Below, one piece after another: positions 8,548-16,912 of a DNA stretch of 64,000 nucleotides. Source of the stretch: Lederbergia graminis. Its GTDB lineage: Bacteria > Bacillota > Bacilli > Bacillales > Bacillaceae_C. The stretch spans positions 744,001 through 808,000 of the forward strand of contig NZ_JBHSMC010000001.1 of the NCBI RefSeq assembly GCF_042655485.1. Direction: 5' to 3'. A program made the position numbers and the translations under genes. How positions within the stretch are numbered: the first letter of the stretch is position 1; each line of letters opens with the position of its first letter. Below the pieces are notes generated by a model, which worked only from the letters and a program-made list of their open reading frames with translations, was not told the DNA's origin and made no database searches.

Positions 8548-9876
8548 TTACAGTAAGTCTGCAGCTAATTGAGCAAGTCCTGAACGTTCCCCCTTCACTA
8601 ATTTAATATGACCAGCAACTGGTTGTGATTTGAATTTCTCCAGTATATATGTCAATCCATTATTATATTCATCCAAGTATGGGTGATCGATTTGTTCAGG
8701 ATCTCCTACAAAAACAATTTTACTTCTTTCCCCTACTCTCGTTAATATCGTTTTAGCTTCATGTTTTGTTAAGTTTTGCGCTTCATCAATTATGATAAAT
8801 TGCTCTGGGATACTACGACCTCTTATATAAGTTAGAGCTTCCACTTCAATTGAACTCATTCCAGCTAAAATTGCATCCAACTCACCAGGTTTTTTTGTAT
8901 TAAATAAATATTCTAGATTATCGTATATCGGCTGCATCCACGGTCTTAATTTCTCTTGCTTCTCCCCCGGTAAATAACCAATATCCTTTCCAACAGGAAC
9001 AATAGGTCGCGCCACAAGCAGTTTTTTGTATAATCGCAAGTCTTCGGTTTGCATTAAACCAGCAGCAAGGGTAAGTAATGTTTTCCCCGTACCTGCTTTT
9101 CCAATCATCGTTACTAATGGAATATCCCTTCTAAATAATAATTCCAAAGCCATTGTTTGTTGAGCATTCCTTGGCTTGATACCCCAAATGGAATCATATT
9201 GATTGATGAGTTTCTTTAATGCTGTACCTTTCTCATTTACAATACCAATCGCTGAAGCGGAACTACCGAGTTCATCTCTTATGATTAAAAATTGATTTGG
9301 ATAAAATCCATTACCACTGCACTCAAGTAACGGTATTTCACCGTGTTCATAAAACATTCCAATTTTATCTATATTGACATACATTTCTTGTACACCAGTA
9401 TATATGTGATCTAATTCGACCACTCGGTCACTCAAGAAATCCTCTGCCATCAATCCAAGTGCATCTGCTTTTACACGGAGTAATGCATCTTTACTTACGA
9501 GTATAACAGGTTTCCCATCCGTCTTTGTTTCTTCTTCAAGGGCAATATTTTTTGCTACAGCTAATATTCGATTATCATTCGTTTTCTCTATAAAGATTTC
9601 TTGGAGTTGTTGAAAGGATCGATGGTTTAATTCGATACGCAATGTCCCTCCATTCTCTAATACAATTTTTTCATGGAGTTTACCTGTACCCCTAAAACCA
9701 TCAATCATTTTTGAGACGATTCTTGCATTCCTGCCAACATCATTTAAGTATCTTTTCTTTGAATCCACCTCTTCAAGTACAACTGCTGGAATTACAATCT
9801 CATTGTCTTCAAATGAGTAGACCGCATTGGGATCTTGCAGTAAGACATTTGTATCCAATACATAAATTTTTGTCAA
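8548..9876 (-). CDS. ylaK: PhoH2-type protein: PIN ribonuclease domain fused to PhoH ATPase
   Basis: 442 aa. N-terminal PIN domain (about residues 1-130) with catalytic acidic residues visible in YVLDTNVLL and EEVDSKK. C-terminal PhoH/helicase-like ATPase has Walker A GKAGTGKTLL and Walker B FIIIDEAQN. PhoH2 proteins are RNA helicase-nucleases. Translation starts at TTG, eight nt after a perfect AGGAGG. It is divergent from the ylaJ-like gene, in the B. subtilis ylaK-ylaJ position. Confidence 0.92.
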   Translation of the reverse strand: MTKIYVLDTNVLLQDPNAVYSFEDNEIVIPAVVLEEVDSKKRYLNDVGRNARIVSKMIDGFRGTGKLHEKIVLENGGTLRIELNHRSFQQLQEIFIEKTNDNRILAVAKNIALEEETKTDGKPVILVSKDALLRVKADALGLMAEDFLSDRVVELDHIYTGVQEMYVNIDKIGMFYEHGEIPLLECSGNGFYPNQFLIIRDELGSSASAIGIVNEKGTALKKLINQYDSIWGIKPRNAQQTMALELLFRRDIPLVTMIGKAGTGKTLLTLAAGLMQTEDLRLYKKLLVARPIVPVGKDIGYLPGEKQEKLRPWMQPIYDNLEYLFNTKKPGELDAILAGMSSIEVEALTYIRGRSIPEQFIIIDEAQNLTKHEAKTILTRVGERSKIVFVGDPEQIDHPYLDEYNNGLTYILEKFKSQPVAGHIKLVKGERSGLAQLAADLL

Positions 9877-9987
9877 AATCGATGCCTCCTGCTCCTTTTT
9901 TATAATATATGTGGCTCCAAGTTGGCCGGTTCCTGAAGAAATTACTTCAAACAGTTCTTCCTATTTTTATGAAATATATGAAAGTCA

Positions 9988-10016
9988 GAATAAAGATAGA
10001 AGATAAAAGCAAAATA
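9988..10016 (+). promoter_or_regulatory. Candidate forespore (sigma-G/F) promoter for ylaJ
   Basis: GAATA (9988-9992) and CAAAATA (10010-10016) are separated by 17 nt, close to the sigma-G pattern (GHATR, 17-18 nt, CATNHTA). It lies about 40 bp upstream of a spore lipoprotein gene whose B. subtilis homologue belongs to the sigma-G regulon. Confidence 0.5.
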
Positions 10017-10054
10017 ATAAAAAGTAATGAAGATTTTTTTAGGAGGTATTGTGT

Positions 10055-10684
10055 GTGAGAAATGTACTATTTATTGTTTTATGTTTAATTATACTGTCTG
10101 CATGTACTCAGAATAATGCTGACTCACAAAACGAAAATAAAAATTCAAATAATAATGTTCCAAATTCGGAGTTTATGCCTAAAGGTGTTTCCGTTAGAGA
10201 TAGTCATTTAAACACCGATACAACTAAGGCATCAGATGAAGAAAGAGCTCAACACTTAGCAAATCTAGCTGCAAGTGTCCCTAATGTAAATGATGCTACA
10301 GCTGTCGTGTTAGGAAATATCGCCGTTGTTGGTATCGATATTGATGGAAATGTGGAGAGGTCCCAAGTAGGTACTATTAAATATTCTGTGGCTGAAAGTT
10401 TAAAACATGATCCACATGGTGCAGGAGCTGTTGTTGTAGCAGATCCTGATATTAACGCAAGATTGAAGGAAATAAGTGAAGATATTAAAAACGGCAAACC
10501 TATCCAAGGACTTATGAATGAATTGGCAGACATAGTTGGTAGAGTTATTCCTGATATTCCAATACAGGAAAAAGGTAAAAATCCTGAGGATTCAATGGAT
10601 AATCAAAAACAAGACCTGAATAATACGAAGGAGAATAAATTAGAAAAAGAACAAGAGGAGCATTCTAGCGGAAATAACATTTAG
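10055..10684 (+). CDS. ylaJ: YhcN/YlaJ family sporulation lipoprotein
   Basis: 209-residue lipoprotein with signal peptide and lipobox ILSAC, then a polar Asn-rich linker, the conserved YhcN/YlaJ domain (about residues 65-165: ATAVVLGNIAVVGIDID, KHDPHGAGAVVVADPDI) and a charged tail. Homologues are found in spore membranes and contribute to germination. The perfect AGGAGG lies only 2 nt before an upstream TTG but 8 nt before the GTG at 10055, so the GTG is chosen. Confidence 0.88.
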   Translation: MRNVLFIVLCLIILSACTQNNADSQNENKNSNNNVPNSEFMPKGVSVRDSHLNTDTTKASDEERAQHLANLAASVPNVNDATAVVLGNIAVVGIDIDGNVERSQVGTIKYSVAESLKHDPHGAGAVVVADPDINARLKEISEDIKNGKPIQGLMNELADIVGRVIPDIPIQEKGKNPEDSMDNQKQDLNNTKENKLEKEQEEHSSGNNI

Positions 10685-10747
10685 TTTTCACAATCTTTCA
10701 TGATATACTTGGATAATAATATTGCATTTTATCCAGGAGTGTATGAT

Positions 10748-10948
10748 ATGAAAGTACAATGTGTCATATGCGATGGTCAATCTCAGCTTGATGATGATTT
10801 GCCACTCGCTAAGAAATTACGTAACCGACCAATTCATACGTATATGTGCCATGATTGTTATGAAAGAATTAAAATAAAAACCGAAGCACGCCTTGCTAGC
10901 GGTAACTTCCACTTATATCAATATGACACAAAAAACAATGAATTCTAA
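10748..10948 (+). CDS. ylaI: YlaI-like zinc-ribbon protein
   Basis: 66-residue protein with two CxxC knuckles (C5/C8 in CVIC and C34/C37 in CHDC) and the conserved KKLRNRPIHTYMC segment, matching B. subtilis YlaI (DUF2197). It probably binds one zinc; the biological role is unknown. The ATG at 10748 follows AGGAG at 8 nt, so the longer open frame from 10700 is not used. Confidence 0.85.
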   Translation: MKVQCVICDGQSQLDDDLPLAKKLRNRPIHTYMCHDCYERIKIKTEARLASGNFHLYQYDTKNNEF

Positions 10949-11031
10949 ACAAAAAGTGCTTCTGTCGATTTCATTTACAATATTAATAAATAAAATCGAA
11001 AGAAGCTGAAACATAAGTATGTAGATAGAAC

Positions 11032-11082
11032 AAAAAGCCAAACTATTGCTTGAATTAATCAAAAGCTAGTTTGGCTTTTGGC
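11032..11082. terminator. Hairpin terminator between ylaI and ylaH (repeated element)
   Basis: AAGCCAAACTA and TAGTTTGGCTT arms with a 21-nt interior that itself contains TTGA/TCAA. A-rich on the left and T-rich on the right, so it can act for both convergent genes. The same hairpin sequence recurs at 31544-31587 after cvfB. Confidence 0.75.
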
Positions 11083-11189
11083 GTTTAAATAACTAGTGTA
11101 AAATTCGAGTCAATTGTTTTTGCGCTTAACAGCGTGGTGTATTTTCACAACGAGTTAATTGCACTTACATATACCTAGTCTCTTTCTTA

Positions 11190-11549
11190 TTAAATAGCAC
11201 CAGATTTTCTTTCACGATGGAGTCTAATTTTATAAATGATTAAGATTAATGCAGCAACCATTAACCCTTCTGTAATTGGCAAAAAGATCGCTAAAAAGGT
11301 TAAAAATAAGCATCCAGCTATTAAAAAGGTATATATGATAGCTGATTTCAAAAGAGGTAGTTTTTTCGCAAACCCTAGTTTATATACTACAATAGTTAAC
11401 GCGGTTATCGTAATCCATAGTAACCAATTTGATATACTTGGACTATCTGTAAGTAGATAATAAAAACGCAAGGTTGGTGAAAAACTATCAATTGCCTTTT
11501 GATCACTTACTGCTCCAATCAGGAAAGGGATATTTATCATGAGGTTCAT
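11190..11549 (-). CDS. ylaH: YlaH-like membrane protein
   Basis: Small protein (119 aa) with three hydrophobic helices and the conserved KLGFAKKLPLLKSAIIYTF and PITEGLMVAALILIIYK blocks of the YlaH family; function unknown. The open frame runs back to 11600, but those codons lie in the typA terminator hairpin. The Shine-Dalgarno AGAGGGGG comes after that hairpin and points to the ATG at 11549. There is little room for a separate promoter between terminator and start. Confidence 0.8.
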   Translation of the reverse strand: MNLMINIPFLIGAVSDQKAIDSFSPTLRFYYLLTDSPSISNWLLWITITALTIVVYKLGFAKKLPLLKSAIIYTFLIAGCLFLTFLAIFLPITEGLMVAALILIIYKIRLHRERKSGAI

Positions 11550-11575
11550 TCCTGTAATTGCCCCCTCTACTAATA

Positions 11576-11614
11576 CTAAAAAAATACTCGAACCTAACAA
11601 TTAGGTCCGAGTAT
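11576..11614 (-). terminator. Terminator after typA
   Basis: ATACTCG...CCTAA and TTAGG...CGAGTAT arms (11584-11597 and 11601-11614) with one mismatch and a 3-nt loop. On the minus strand it is followed by a T-run. It sits directly upstream of the ylaH ribosome binding site. Confidence 0.85.
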
Positions 11615-11648
11615 ATCATAACATATAAGCAGGATATTGCTTCAACTA

Positions 11649-13487
11649 TTACTCAACTTCTTGTAATTTTTTCTTCTTTGCTGCCTTTTCTCGTTCATTT
11701 TTGTCTAATATTTGTTTACGTAACCTAATGGATTGCGGAGTTACTTCACAATATTCATCGTCATTTAAATATTCTAAAGCCTCTTCTAATGACATAATTC
11801 TTGGTTTTTTAATAACAGTTGTTTGATCTTTTGTTGCTGAACGAACATTCGTTGCATGTTTCGTTTTTGTTATGTTAACTGTAATATCATTTTCCCGAGT
11901 GTGTTCCCCAACAATCATACCCTCATATATTTCGGTACCAGGCTCCACAAATATAGTACCTCGGTCTTCTACCTGTAAGATTCCATATGAGGTAGATTTT
12001 CCTGTTTCCATAGAAACAAGGACACCTTGTCTTCTTCCGCCAACTTTACCTTTTTGTAATGGTTGATAACTGTCAAATGTATGGTTCAAAATTCCATACC
12101 CTCTTGTAATGGACATAAATTCTGTAGTATAACCAATCAAACCACGAGCTGGAATATTAAATATTAATCGGACTTGGCCATTACCATTGTTAATCATATC
12201 TAACATTTCACCTTTACGTGTACCAAGTGATTCAATCACACTTCCAGTATGTTCTTCAGGAATATCTATTTGCACACGCTCAACAGGCTCACATTTTACT
12301 CCGTCAATTTCTTTCACAATAACTTGTGGTTTCGAAACTTGAAGTTCAAATCCTTCTCTTCTCATATTTTCAATAAGAATAGATAAATGTAACTCACCAC
12401 GGCCTGAAACAATCCAAGCATCAGGGGAATCCGTATTTTCAACGCGAAGACTCACATCAGTTTCAAGTTGGCTTCTGAGACGTTCTTCTACTTTACGTGA
12501 AGTAATAAACTTCCCTTCTCTACCTGCAAATGGACTATTGTTTACTAAAAATGTCATTTGTAATGTTGGTTCATCAATACGTAGAATTGGTAATGGTTCT
12601 TGATGTTCTACCGGACAAATCGTATCACCGACATCAATACTTTCCATCCCAGAAACTGCAATTAGATCTCCTGCTGAAGCTTCTTGAATCTCTACCCGTT
12701 TTAAACCAAAAAACCCAAACATTTTAGTAACACGAAATTGCTTTGAAGTACCGTCTTGTTTTAATACGACAACTTGTTGTCCAACCTTCATGCTACCACG
12801 GAAAATTCTTCCAATTCCAATTCGACCAACAAAATCATTATAATCGAGTAACGAAACTTGGAATTGTAATGGTTCTTCTTTATTATCAATAGGTGCAGGA
12901 ATATTTTCAATAATTGTTTCGTAAAGTACTTCCATATTTTCATCCTGGGAACTTGGATCTTTACTAGCAGTTCCTTGAATACCAGAAGCGTAAATAACAG
13001 GGAATTCTAATTGTTCATCATTGGCATCTAATTCAATAAATAATTCAAGAACTTCATCTACTACCTCTTCAGGTCTAGCGAAATCACGATCAATTTTATT
13101 TACAACAACAATTGGTGTTAAGTTTTGTTCAAGTGCTTTTTTTAGCACAAAACGAGTTTGTGGCATACATCCTTCATAAGCATCCACAATTAGTAATACG
13201 CCGTCCACCATTCTTAAAATACGTTCTACTTCTCCACCAAAGTCAGCGTGTCCTGGTGTATCCAAGATATTTATTTTAGTATCTTTATATTGAATGGCAG
13301 TATTTTTCGCCAAAATTGTAATACCACGTTCTCTTTCAATATCATTGGAATCCATTGCCCGTTCTGCAACTTGTTCATTTGTACGAAATGTTCCTGATTG
13401 TCGTAATAGTTGGTCAACCATTGTCGTTTTTCCATGGTCAACGTGTGCAATTATGGCAATATTACGGATATCTTCTCTAAGTTTCAA
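11649..13487 (-). CDS. typA: TypA/BipA ribosome-associated GTPase
   Basis: Translation-factor GTPase involved in ribosome assembly and stress or cold adaptation. The G-domain motifs are AHVDHGKTT, DTPGHADFGGEVE and NKIDRD, followed by EF-G-like domains and the TypA-specific C-terminal region. The frame is open to an ATG at 13502, but GGAGG lies inside those codons, 8 nt before a TTG at 13487. That start gives 612 aa, the same length as B. subtilis YlaG, and the ATG has no ribosome binding site. Confidence 0.96.
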   Translation of the reverse strand: MKLREDIRNIAIIAHVDHGKTTMVDQLLRQSGTFRTNEQVAERAMDSNDIERERGITILAKNTAIQYKDTKINILDTPGHADFGGEVERILRMVDGVLLIVDAYEGCMPQTRFVLKKALEQNLTPIVVVNKIDRDFARPEEVVDEVLELFIELDANDEQLEFPVIYASGIQGTASKDPSSQDENMEVLYETIIENIPAPIDNKEEPLQFQVSLLDYNDFVGRIGIGRIFRGSMKVGQQVVVLKQDGTSKQFRVTKMFGFFGLKRVEIQEASAGDLIAVSGMESIDVGDTICPVEHQEPLPILRIDEPTLQMTFLVNNSPFAGREGKFITSRKVEERLRSQLETDVSLRVENTDSPDAWIVSGRGELHLSILIENMRREGFELQVSKPQVIVKEIDGVKCEPVERVQIDIPEEHTGSVIESLGTRKGEMLDMINNGNGQVRLIFNIPARGLIGYTTEFMSITRGYGILNHTFDSYQPLQKGKVGGRRQGVLVSMETGKSTSYGILQVEDRGTIFVEPGTEIYEGMIVGEHTRENDITVNITKTKHATNVRSATKDQTTVIKKPRIMSLEEALEYLNDDEYCEVTPQSIRLRKQILDKNEREKAAKKKKLQEVE

Positions 13488-13591
13488 GTTTTTTTCCTCC
13501 ATTAATTGGGATTAACTGAAGTATTATATCATATACAGTAGAAGATTTGTATTATTTTTTGTACAATAGTATTACACGAGGGGGTAATGTC

Positions 13592-13774
13592 ATGCAAAAT
13601 ATTCAGTGGAACTTTCTAGCATTAGCCATTTTAGCTGTTGCATCAATTATAGGAATCGGCGTTTTCTTAGGAAGAGGAAGTTTATTAGGAATTGGAATTT
13701 GCTTCATCCTGTTCATTGCAATCATGGGAACTGGATTTACATGGAAAAGAAACCTACGTAATAAAGAAAATTAA
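13592..13774 (+). CDS. ylaF: YlaF-like small membrane protein (DUF5325)
   Basis: 60 residues starting MQNIQWNF, with two hydrophobic helices separated by a short Gly/Arg loop (FLGRGSLLG) and a basic tail. Length, position beside typA and sequence style fit B. subtilis YlaF, of unknown function. The start ATG follows GAGGGGG at 7 nt; the upstream extension from 13547 has no ribosome binding site. Confidence 0.75.
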   Translation: MQNIQWNFLALAILAVASIIGIGVFLGRGSLLGIGICFILFIAIMGTGFTWKRNLRNKEN

Positions 13775-13775
13775 T

Positions 13776-13816
13776 ATAAAAAATAGGCTCACCATAATTT
13801 GGCGCCTATTTTTTTA
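13776..13816. terminator. Bidirectional terminator between ylaF and suhB
   Basis: AAAAATAGGC and GCCTATTTTTTT arms with a 15-nt loop between convergent genes. Confidence 0.8.
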
Positions 13817-14600
13817 TGTATGATTTAAATATTTGTTCATGTAGCCCTGATGATGTAACGAGTACTGGGCTTTTTTCTAATAAATTTAATGCTTTTCCAT
13901 CCAAATCAGTAACAATGCCACCGAGTTCTTCAATGATGATCTTCCCACCCGCAAAATCCCAAGGAGCGAGACGCATACTAATATAAGCATCTAAACGACC
14001 TGTTGCAACATAGGAAAACTCTAATGCAGCTGATCCGTATGAACGTGTCCCTCGTACATCCTTTACGAGTTCGATTAAGGCTTCCCCTTTATTCGTATCT
14101 TTATTCTCAATGAGCCATGTAGCACTTATTCCAACAATAGCTTCATGTATAGGGACATCCTTTATTGGAGGAATTTTCACTTCATTACAATGAACACCTT
14201 CCCCCTTTTTACCATAATATAATTCATTATGTACGACATCATATAAATAACCGAGCTGTCCAACTCCATCTTCATAAATACCAATAGAGATGAAGAAATT
14301 TCTTTTTTGGTGCACGAAATTCATCGTTCCATCAATTGGATCGATTATCCAAACTACACCATCAAGCTGTTCGATCTCATGTCCGATACTCTCTTCTCCA
14401 AGTATTTCATGACTTGGAAATTGATTTCGAATATTAGTAACAAAGAAATTTTCAATTTCTTCATCCATATTCGTAACTAAATCATTTGCATCCGACTTTG
14501 TAGTAATTGTTAAAGTACTTTCAAATGAAGCAATAATCTTTGATCTAGCTTCCTGTAACCATTCTTTTGCAAACTTGTCTATCTTATTCCAATCAGTCAA
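13806..14600 (-). CDS. suhB: Inositol monophosphatase family phosphatase (YktC/SuhB)
   Basis: Mg2+-dependent phosphatase of 264 aa. Metal-site motifs are seen: GEES, WIIDPIDGTMNFVH and the C-terminal APWDFAGGKIIIEELGG. B. subtilis YktC (265 aa) hydrolyses myo-inositol-1-phosphate and also acts on NADP. The open frame extends to 14705, but the TTG at 14600 is preceded by AAAGGA and reproduces the family length. The 3' end overlaps the shared terminator. Confidence 0.92.
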   Translation of the reverse strand: MTDWNKIDKFAKEWLQEARSKIIASFESTLTITTKSDANDLVTNMDEEIENFFVTNIRNQFPSHEILGEESIGHEIEQLDGVVWIIDPIDGTMNFVHQKRNFFISIGIYEDGVGQLGYLYDVVHNELYYGKKGEGVHCNEVKIPPIKDVPIHEAIVGISATWLIENKDTNKGEALIELVKDVRGTRSYGSAALEFSYVATGRLDAYISMRLAPWDFAGGKIIIEELGGIVTDLDGKALNLLEKSPVLVTSSGLHEQIFKSYIKK

Positions 14601-14743
14601 TATAATCAATCCTTTCAAGATAGATAGCCGAGAGTGTTTGTAAAATCTAATAAAGTTTAGCAGGTTGGATATTGTTGATTTACACATACAGTGCATATTT
14701 CTCAAGTTGAAGAAAAGTAGTGATGAAATTTTCTCTCGAATAG

Positions 14744-14786
14744 CAAAAAACGAACTTCCTTTATATATAATACATCAGGAAGTTCG
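14744..14786 (-). terminator. Terminator after ykzI-like gene
   Basis: CGAACTTCCT (14751-14760) and AGGAAGTTCG (14777-14786) with a 16-nt loop, followed on the minus strand by TTTTTT. Confidence 0.8.
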
Positions 14787-14827
14787 CTTTATCATACTAT
14801 CAGGAAAAAAATCACCCAATTTACGAT

Positions 14828-15022
14828 TCAAAATGCTTCTAATTTTATTAGTTCTTCACGCAGTCTTTCCAGTTTGCGTTTTGTTTTTAATTGTAGATCT
14901 TCATCATTTTCCTGAAGTGCCTCATAAAGAACAGCTAATTCATAATTTAACTCTAAACGGAGTACCGCAAGCCTTTGTCTATCTAAGTTTTTCTTCCGAT
15001 ATGCATTCACTACTTGTTTCAT
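14828..15022 (-). CDS. ykzI: YkzI-like small charged protein
   Basis: 64-residue, almost wholly helical, highly charged protein (MKQVVNAYRKKNLDRQRLA..., ending RLREELIKLEAF). Its position between yktA and suhB matches ykzI of B. subtilis, and the size agrees; the match is by context and general character. Function unknown. The ATG at 15022 follows GGAAGGGG; the frame from 15058 lacks a site. yktB, which lies in this interval in B. subtilis, is missing here. Confidence 0.65.
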   Translation of the reverse strand: MKQVVNAYRKKNLDRQRLAVLRLELNYELAVLYEALQENDEDLQLKTKRKLERLREELIKLEAF

Positions 15023-15231
15023 GGAAAAACACCCCTTCCGAAATTGATTAACGACCATTCATCTTTCGGGAATTACTTAATATATTCTATGTTACCGGTA
15101 CTATTGCCGTAACAAAATTGTGTGTTTACCTATGTAGTGTACTAGCTATTGGGTGATATTTATTATTTCTGTTATTATTTTGTACCCAATTTTTCTCTCC
15201 AATAAACTTTTCTTATGAATTTCGACTCTTC

Positions 15232-15507
15232 TTACTTACTCATCTTTATTTTATCCATTTGGTCTGAGCTTTTCGCCTGTTGGATTGTTCTATAGGCAGA
15301 ATATCCACTTTCCTCTTCAAACTCATTACAAATATTTCTTTCATCTGCTTTCCCTGGAACAATCACCTTAAATTTCCGATATGCTTCCATAAGTTCTTCT
15401 TTTTTAATCCCTTTTTCATACGCAGCCTCTATAGCGTGAAAAAAAGCTACCACATCCAAAATTTCTTCTTTTGTCCAGTCGATTGAGAATGGATAACGAT
15501 ATTCCAT
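15232..15507 (-). CDS. yktA: UPF0223 family protein YktA
   Basis: Small acidic cytosolic protein of about 91 aa with the UPF0223 signature YPFSIDWTKEEILDVVAFF and FKVIVPGKADERNICNEFEEESGYSAYRTIQ. Function unknown, conserved in Firmicutes. Initiation at 15507 is supported by TGGGGG eight nt upstream; an ATG at 15522 is in frame but its spacing is poor. Confidence 0.9.
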   Translation of the reverse strand: MEYRYPFSIDWTKEEILDVVAFFHAIEAAYEKGIKKEELMEAYRKFKVIVPGKADERNICNEFEEESGYSAYRTIQQAKSSDQMDKIKMSK

Positions 15508-15587
15508 TTTTTGTGCCCCCATTTCCCCTTCTTTGTATTATTGTTGGTAATCTCAAACTATCATATACCAAAAAAAACATAAATTAT

Positions 15588-16442
15588 TTATTGTATATTC
15601 GGAGTTTGGATTAACTTCGGATCCACAGGTTCGTATCCTTTTTCAAGTAATCCTGTAACAATACTCTCTAACCCCTCAGCAGTCCATTTACGATCATGCA
15701 TGAGTAAGTTTGATCCATTCGCTAATAAGGGAGTATTAACCATAATATCCGCAATCGCTTCTTTTGTCATATATTGTTTATCCCAATCATAACCAAATGA
15801 CCAGTTCATTAAAAGCATATTCTCATCTGCAGCTATTTGTTGACTTACTTCGGTATTAACCCCAAATGGTGCTCTAAAAAACTTCGGCCTTTCACCTGTA
15901 ATTTTTTCAACCATATCATTTACTGAAATAATTTCCTCTTTCTGTTCTTCCGCACTTATTTCTTTTAGATTAGGATGTGTTGCTGTATGATTACCGATTA
16001 CAAACCCTAAATCATAAATTTCCTTTAATATTTGTTGTTTTTCAGGCGTTTGTATAAAATGACCATTCACAAAAAATATTGCTGGAGCATCCAACTCCTT
16101 TAGTGTTTTCGCCATTTCTAACGAATATTTATCCGGTGCATCATCAATTGTAAGTAACACTACTTTTGGATTCGCATCATCGATTGGGACGATGGAATAA
16201 ATTTCATTCATTTTATATTGTGGTTCCTTCGTAATCACATCATTTTGTTCTTCCACTTCATCAGATATAGAATCTGATTCATCCACTTCACTATCTTCCT
16301 CATTTTGTTCTTCTAAGTTTATATTCTCGTTTTTGTCATTTACATTATCTTTCGTCTCATCTATTGATGATTCTTTTTCTGTAGAACAAGCACCAAGAAA
16401 TATTACGACCAAAACAAGTAATATATATAAAGACTTCTTCAT
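15588..16442 (-). CDS. Polysaccharide deacetylase family lipoprotein
   Basis: 284 aa. Signal peptide with lipobox FLGAC, a long acidic Glu/Asp/Asn linker (about residues 20-70), then a NodB-type carbohydrate deacetylase domain. All five catalytic motifs look intact: TIDDAP (metal and base aspartates), NHTATH (metal histidines), RAPFG, DWDKQ and LLMHD. It probably removes acetyl groups from peptidoglycan or another surface glycan outside the cell, tethered to the membrane. The ribosome binding site AAAGGAGAGG is good. I cannot assign a substrate or a symbol. Confidence 0.85.
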   Translation of the reverse strand: MKKSLYILLVLVVIFLGACSTEKESSIDETKDNVNDKNENINLEEQNEEDSEVDESDSISDEVEEQNDVITKEPQYKMNEIYSIVPIDDANPKVVLLTIDDAPDKYSLEMAKTLKELDAPAIFFVNGHFIQTPEKQQILKEIYDLGFVIGNHTATHPNLKEISAEEQKEEIISVNDMVEKITGERPKFFRAPFGVNTEVSQQIAADENMLLMNWSFGYDWDKQYMTKEAIADIMVNTPLLANGSNLLMHDRKWTAEGLESIVTGLLEKGYEPVDPKLIQTPNIQ

Positions 16443-16501
16443 ATTTACCTCTCCTTTATACCGAATTTTCCACTTCCATTTTACTCTATCTTCTATAAAC
16501 T

Positions 16502-16777
16502 TTAGAAGAGGATTTCTAACCTATTTAACGTATCTAGTATGAAATAAACGATACCGTATGCTCCCAAACTCGTTATCGTAACAATGATTGAAATTCTATT
16601 CGATTCCACTATTTTTCTCGCAGTAAGAAATGCTAGATAAAGAAAAACTATAAATAGCACCAATTTATAAATGAAGTGATCCTTTCCAGATAACCACTCA
16701 GCAACTGTATACCCACACCAGAAAAATGTTTGGATTAGCATGGCAACATATTTTTTCAACATGGACCGCAACACCAT
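16502..16777 (-). CDS. Small membrane protein of unknown function
   Basis: 91-residue reading frame with three hydrophobic helices (residues about 8-30, 36-58 and 63-82) and few charges. I do not recognise a family. Start choice is uncertain: AGGA lies 4 nt before the ATG and about 7 nt before a GTG. It lies between the deacetylase lipoprotein and pdhD on the same strand. The coherent membrane topology and a plausible ribosome binding site make it likely real. Confidence 0.55.
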   Translation of the reverse strand: MVLRSMLKKYVAMLIQTFFWCGYTVAEWLSGKDHFIYKLVLFIVFLYLAFLTARKIVESNRISIIVTITSLGAYGIVYFILDTLNRLEILF

Positions 16778-16851
16778 CTTTTCCTAAATAGATTATTACT
16801 CTGATAATATGCGGGACAATTTATAGAATAAACCTTTACTTGTCTATAAAA

Positions 16852-16898
16852 TAAAAAGGTTGTTTCAGCACAACAAAATGTGCTGACAACAACCTTTT
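16852..16898 (-). terminator. Terminator of the pdh operon
   Basis: Long stem: AAAAGGTTGTTTCAGCACA at 16854-16872 pairs with 16879-16898 with one bulge. It lies 15 nt beyond the pdhD stop codon and is A/T-flanked. Confidence 0.8.
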
Positions 16899-16912
16899 AT
16901 ATATATTCACTA

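Noticed and set aside
14665..15051. 128-codon plus-strand reading frame
   Set aside because: It overlaps the ykzI-like gene and its terminator on the other strand, lacks a ribosome binding site and has unlikely composition.
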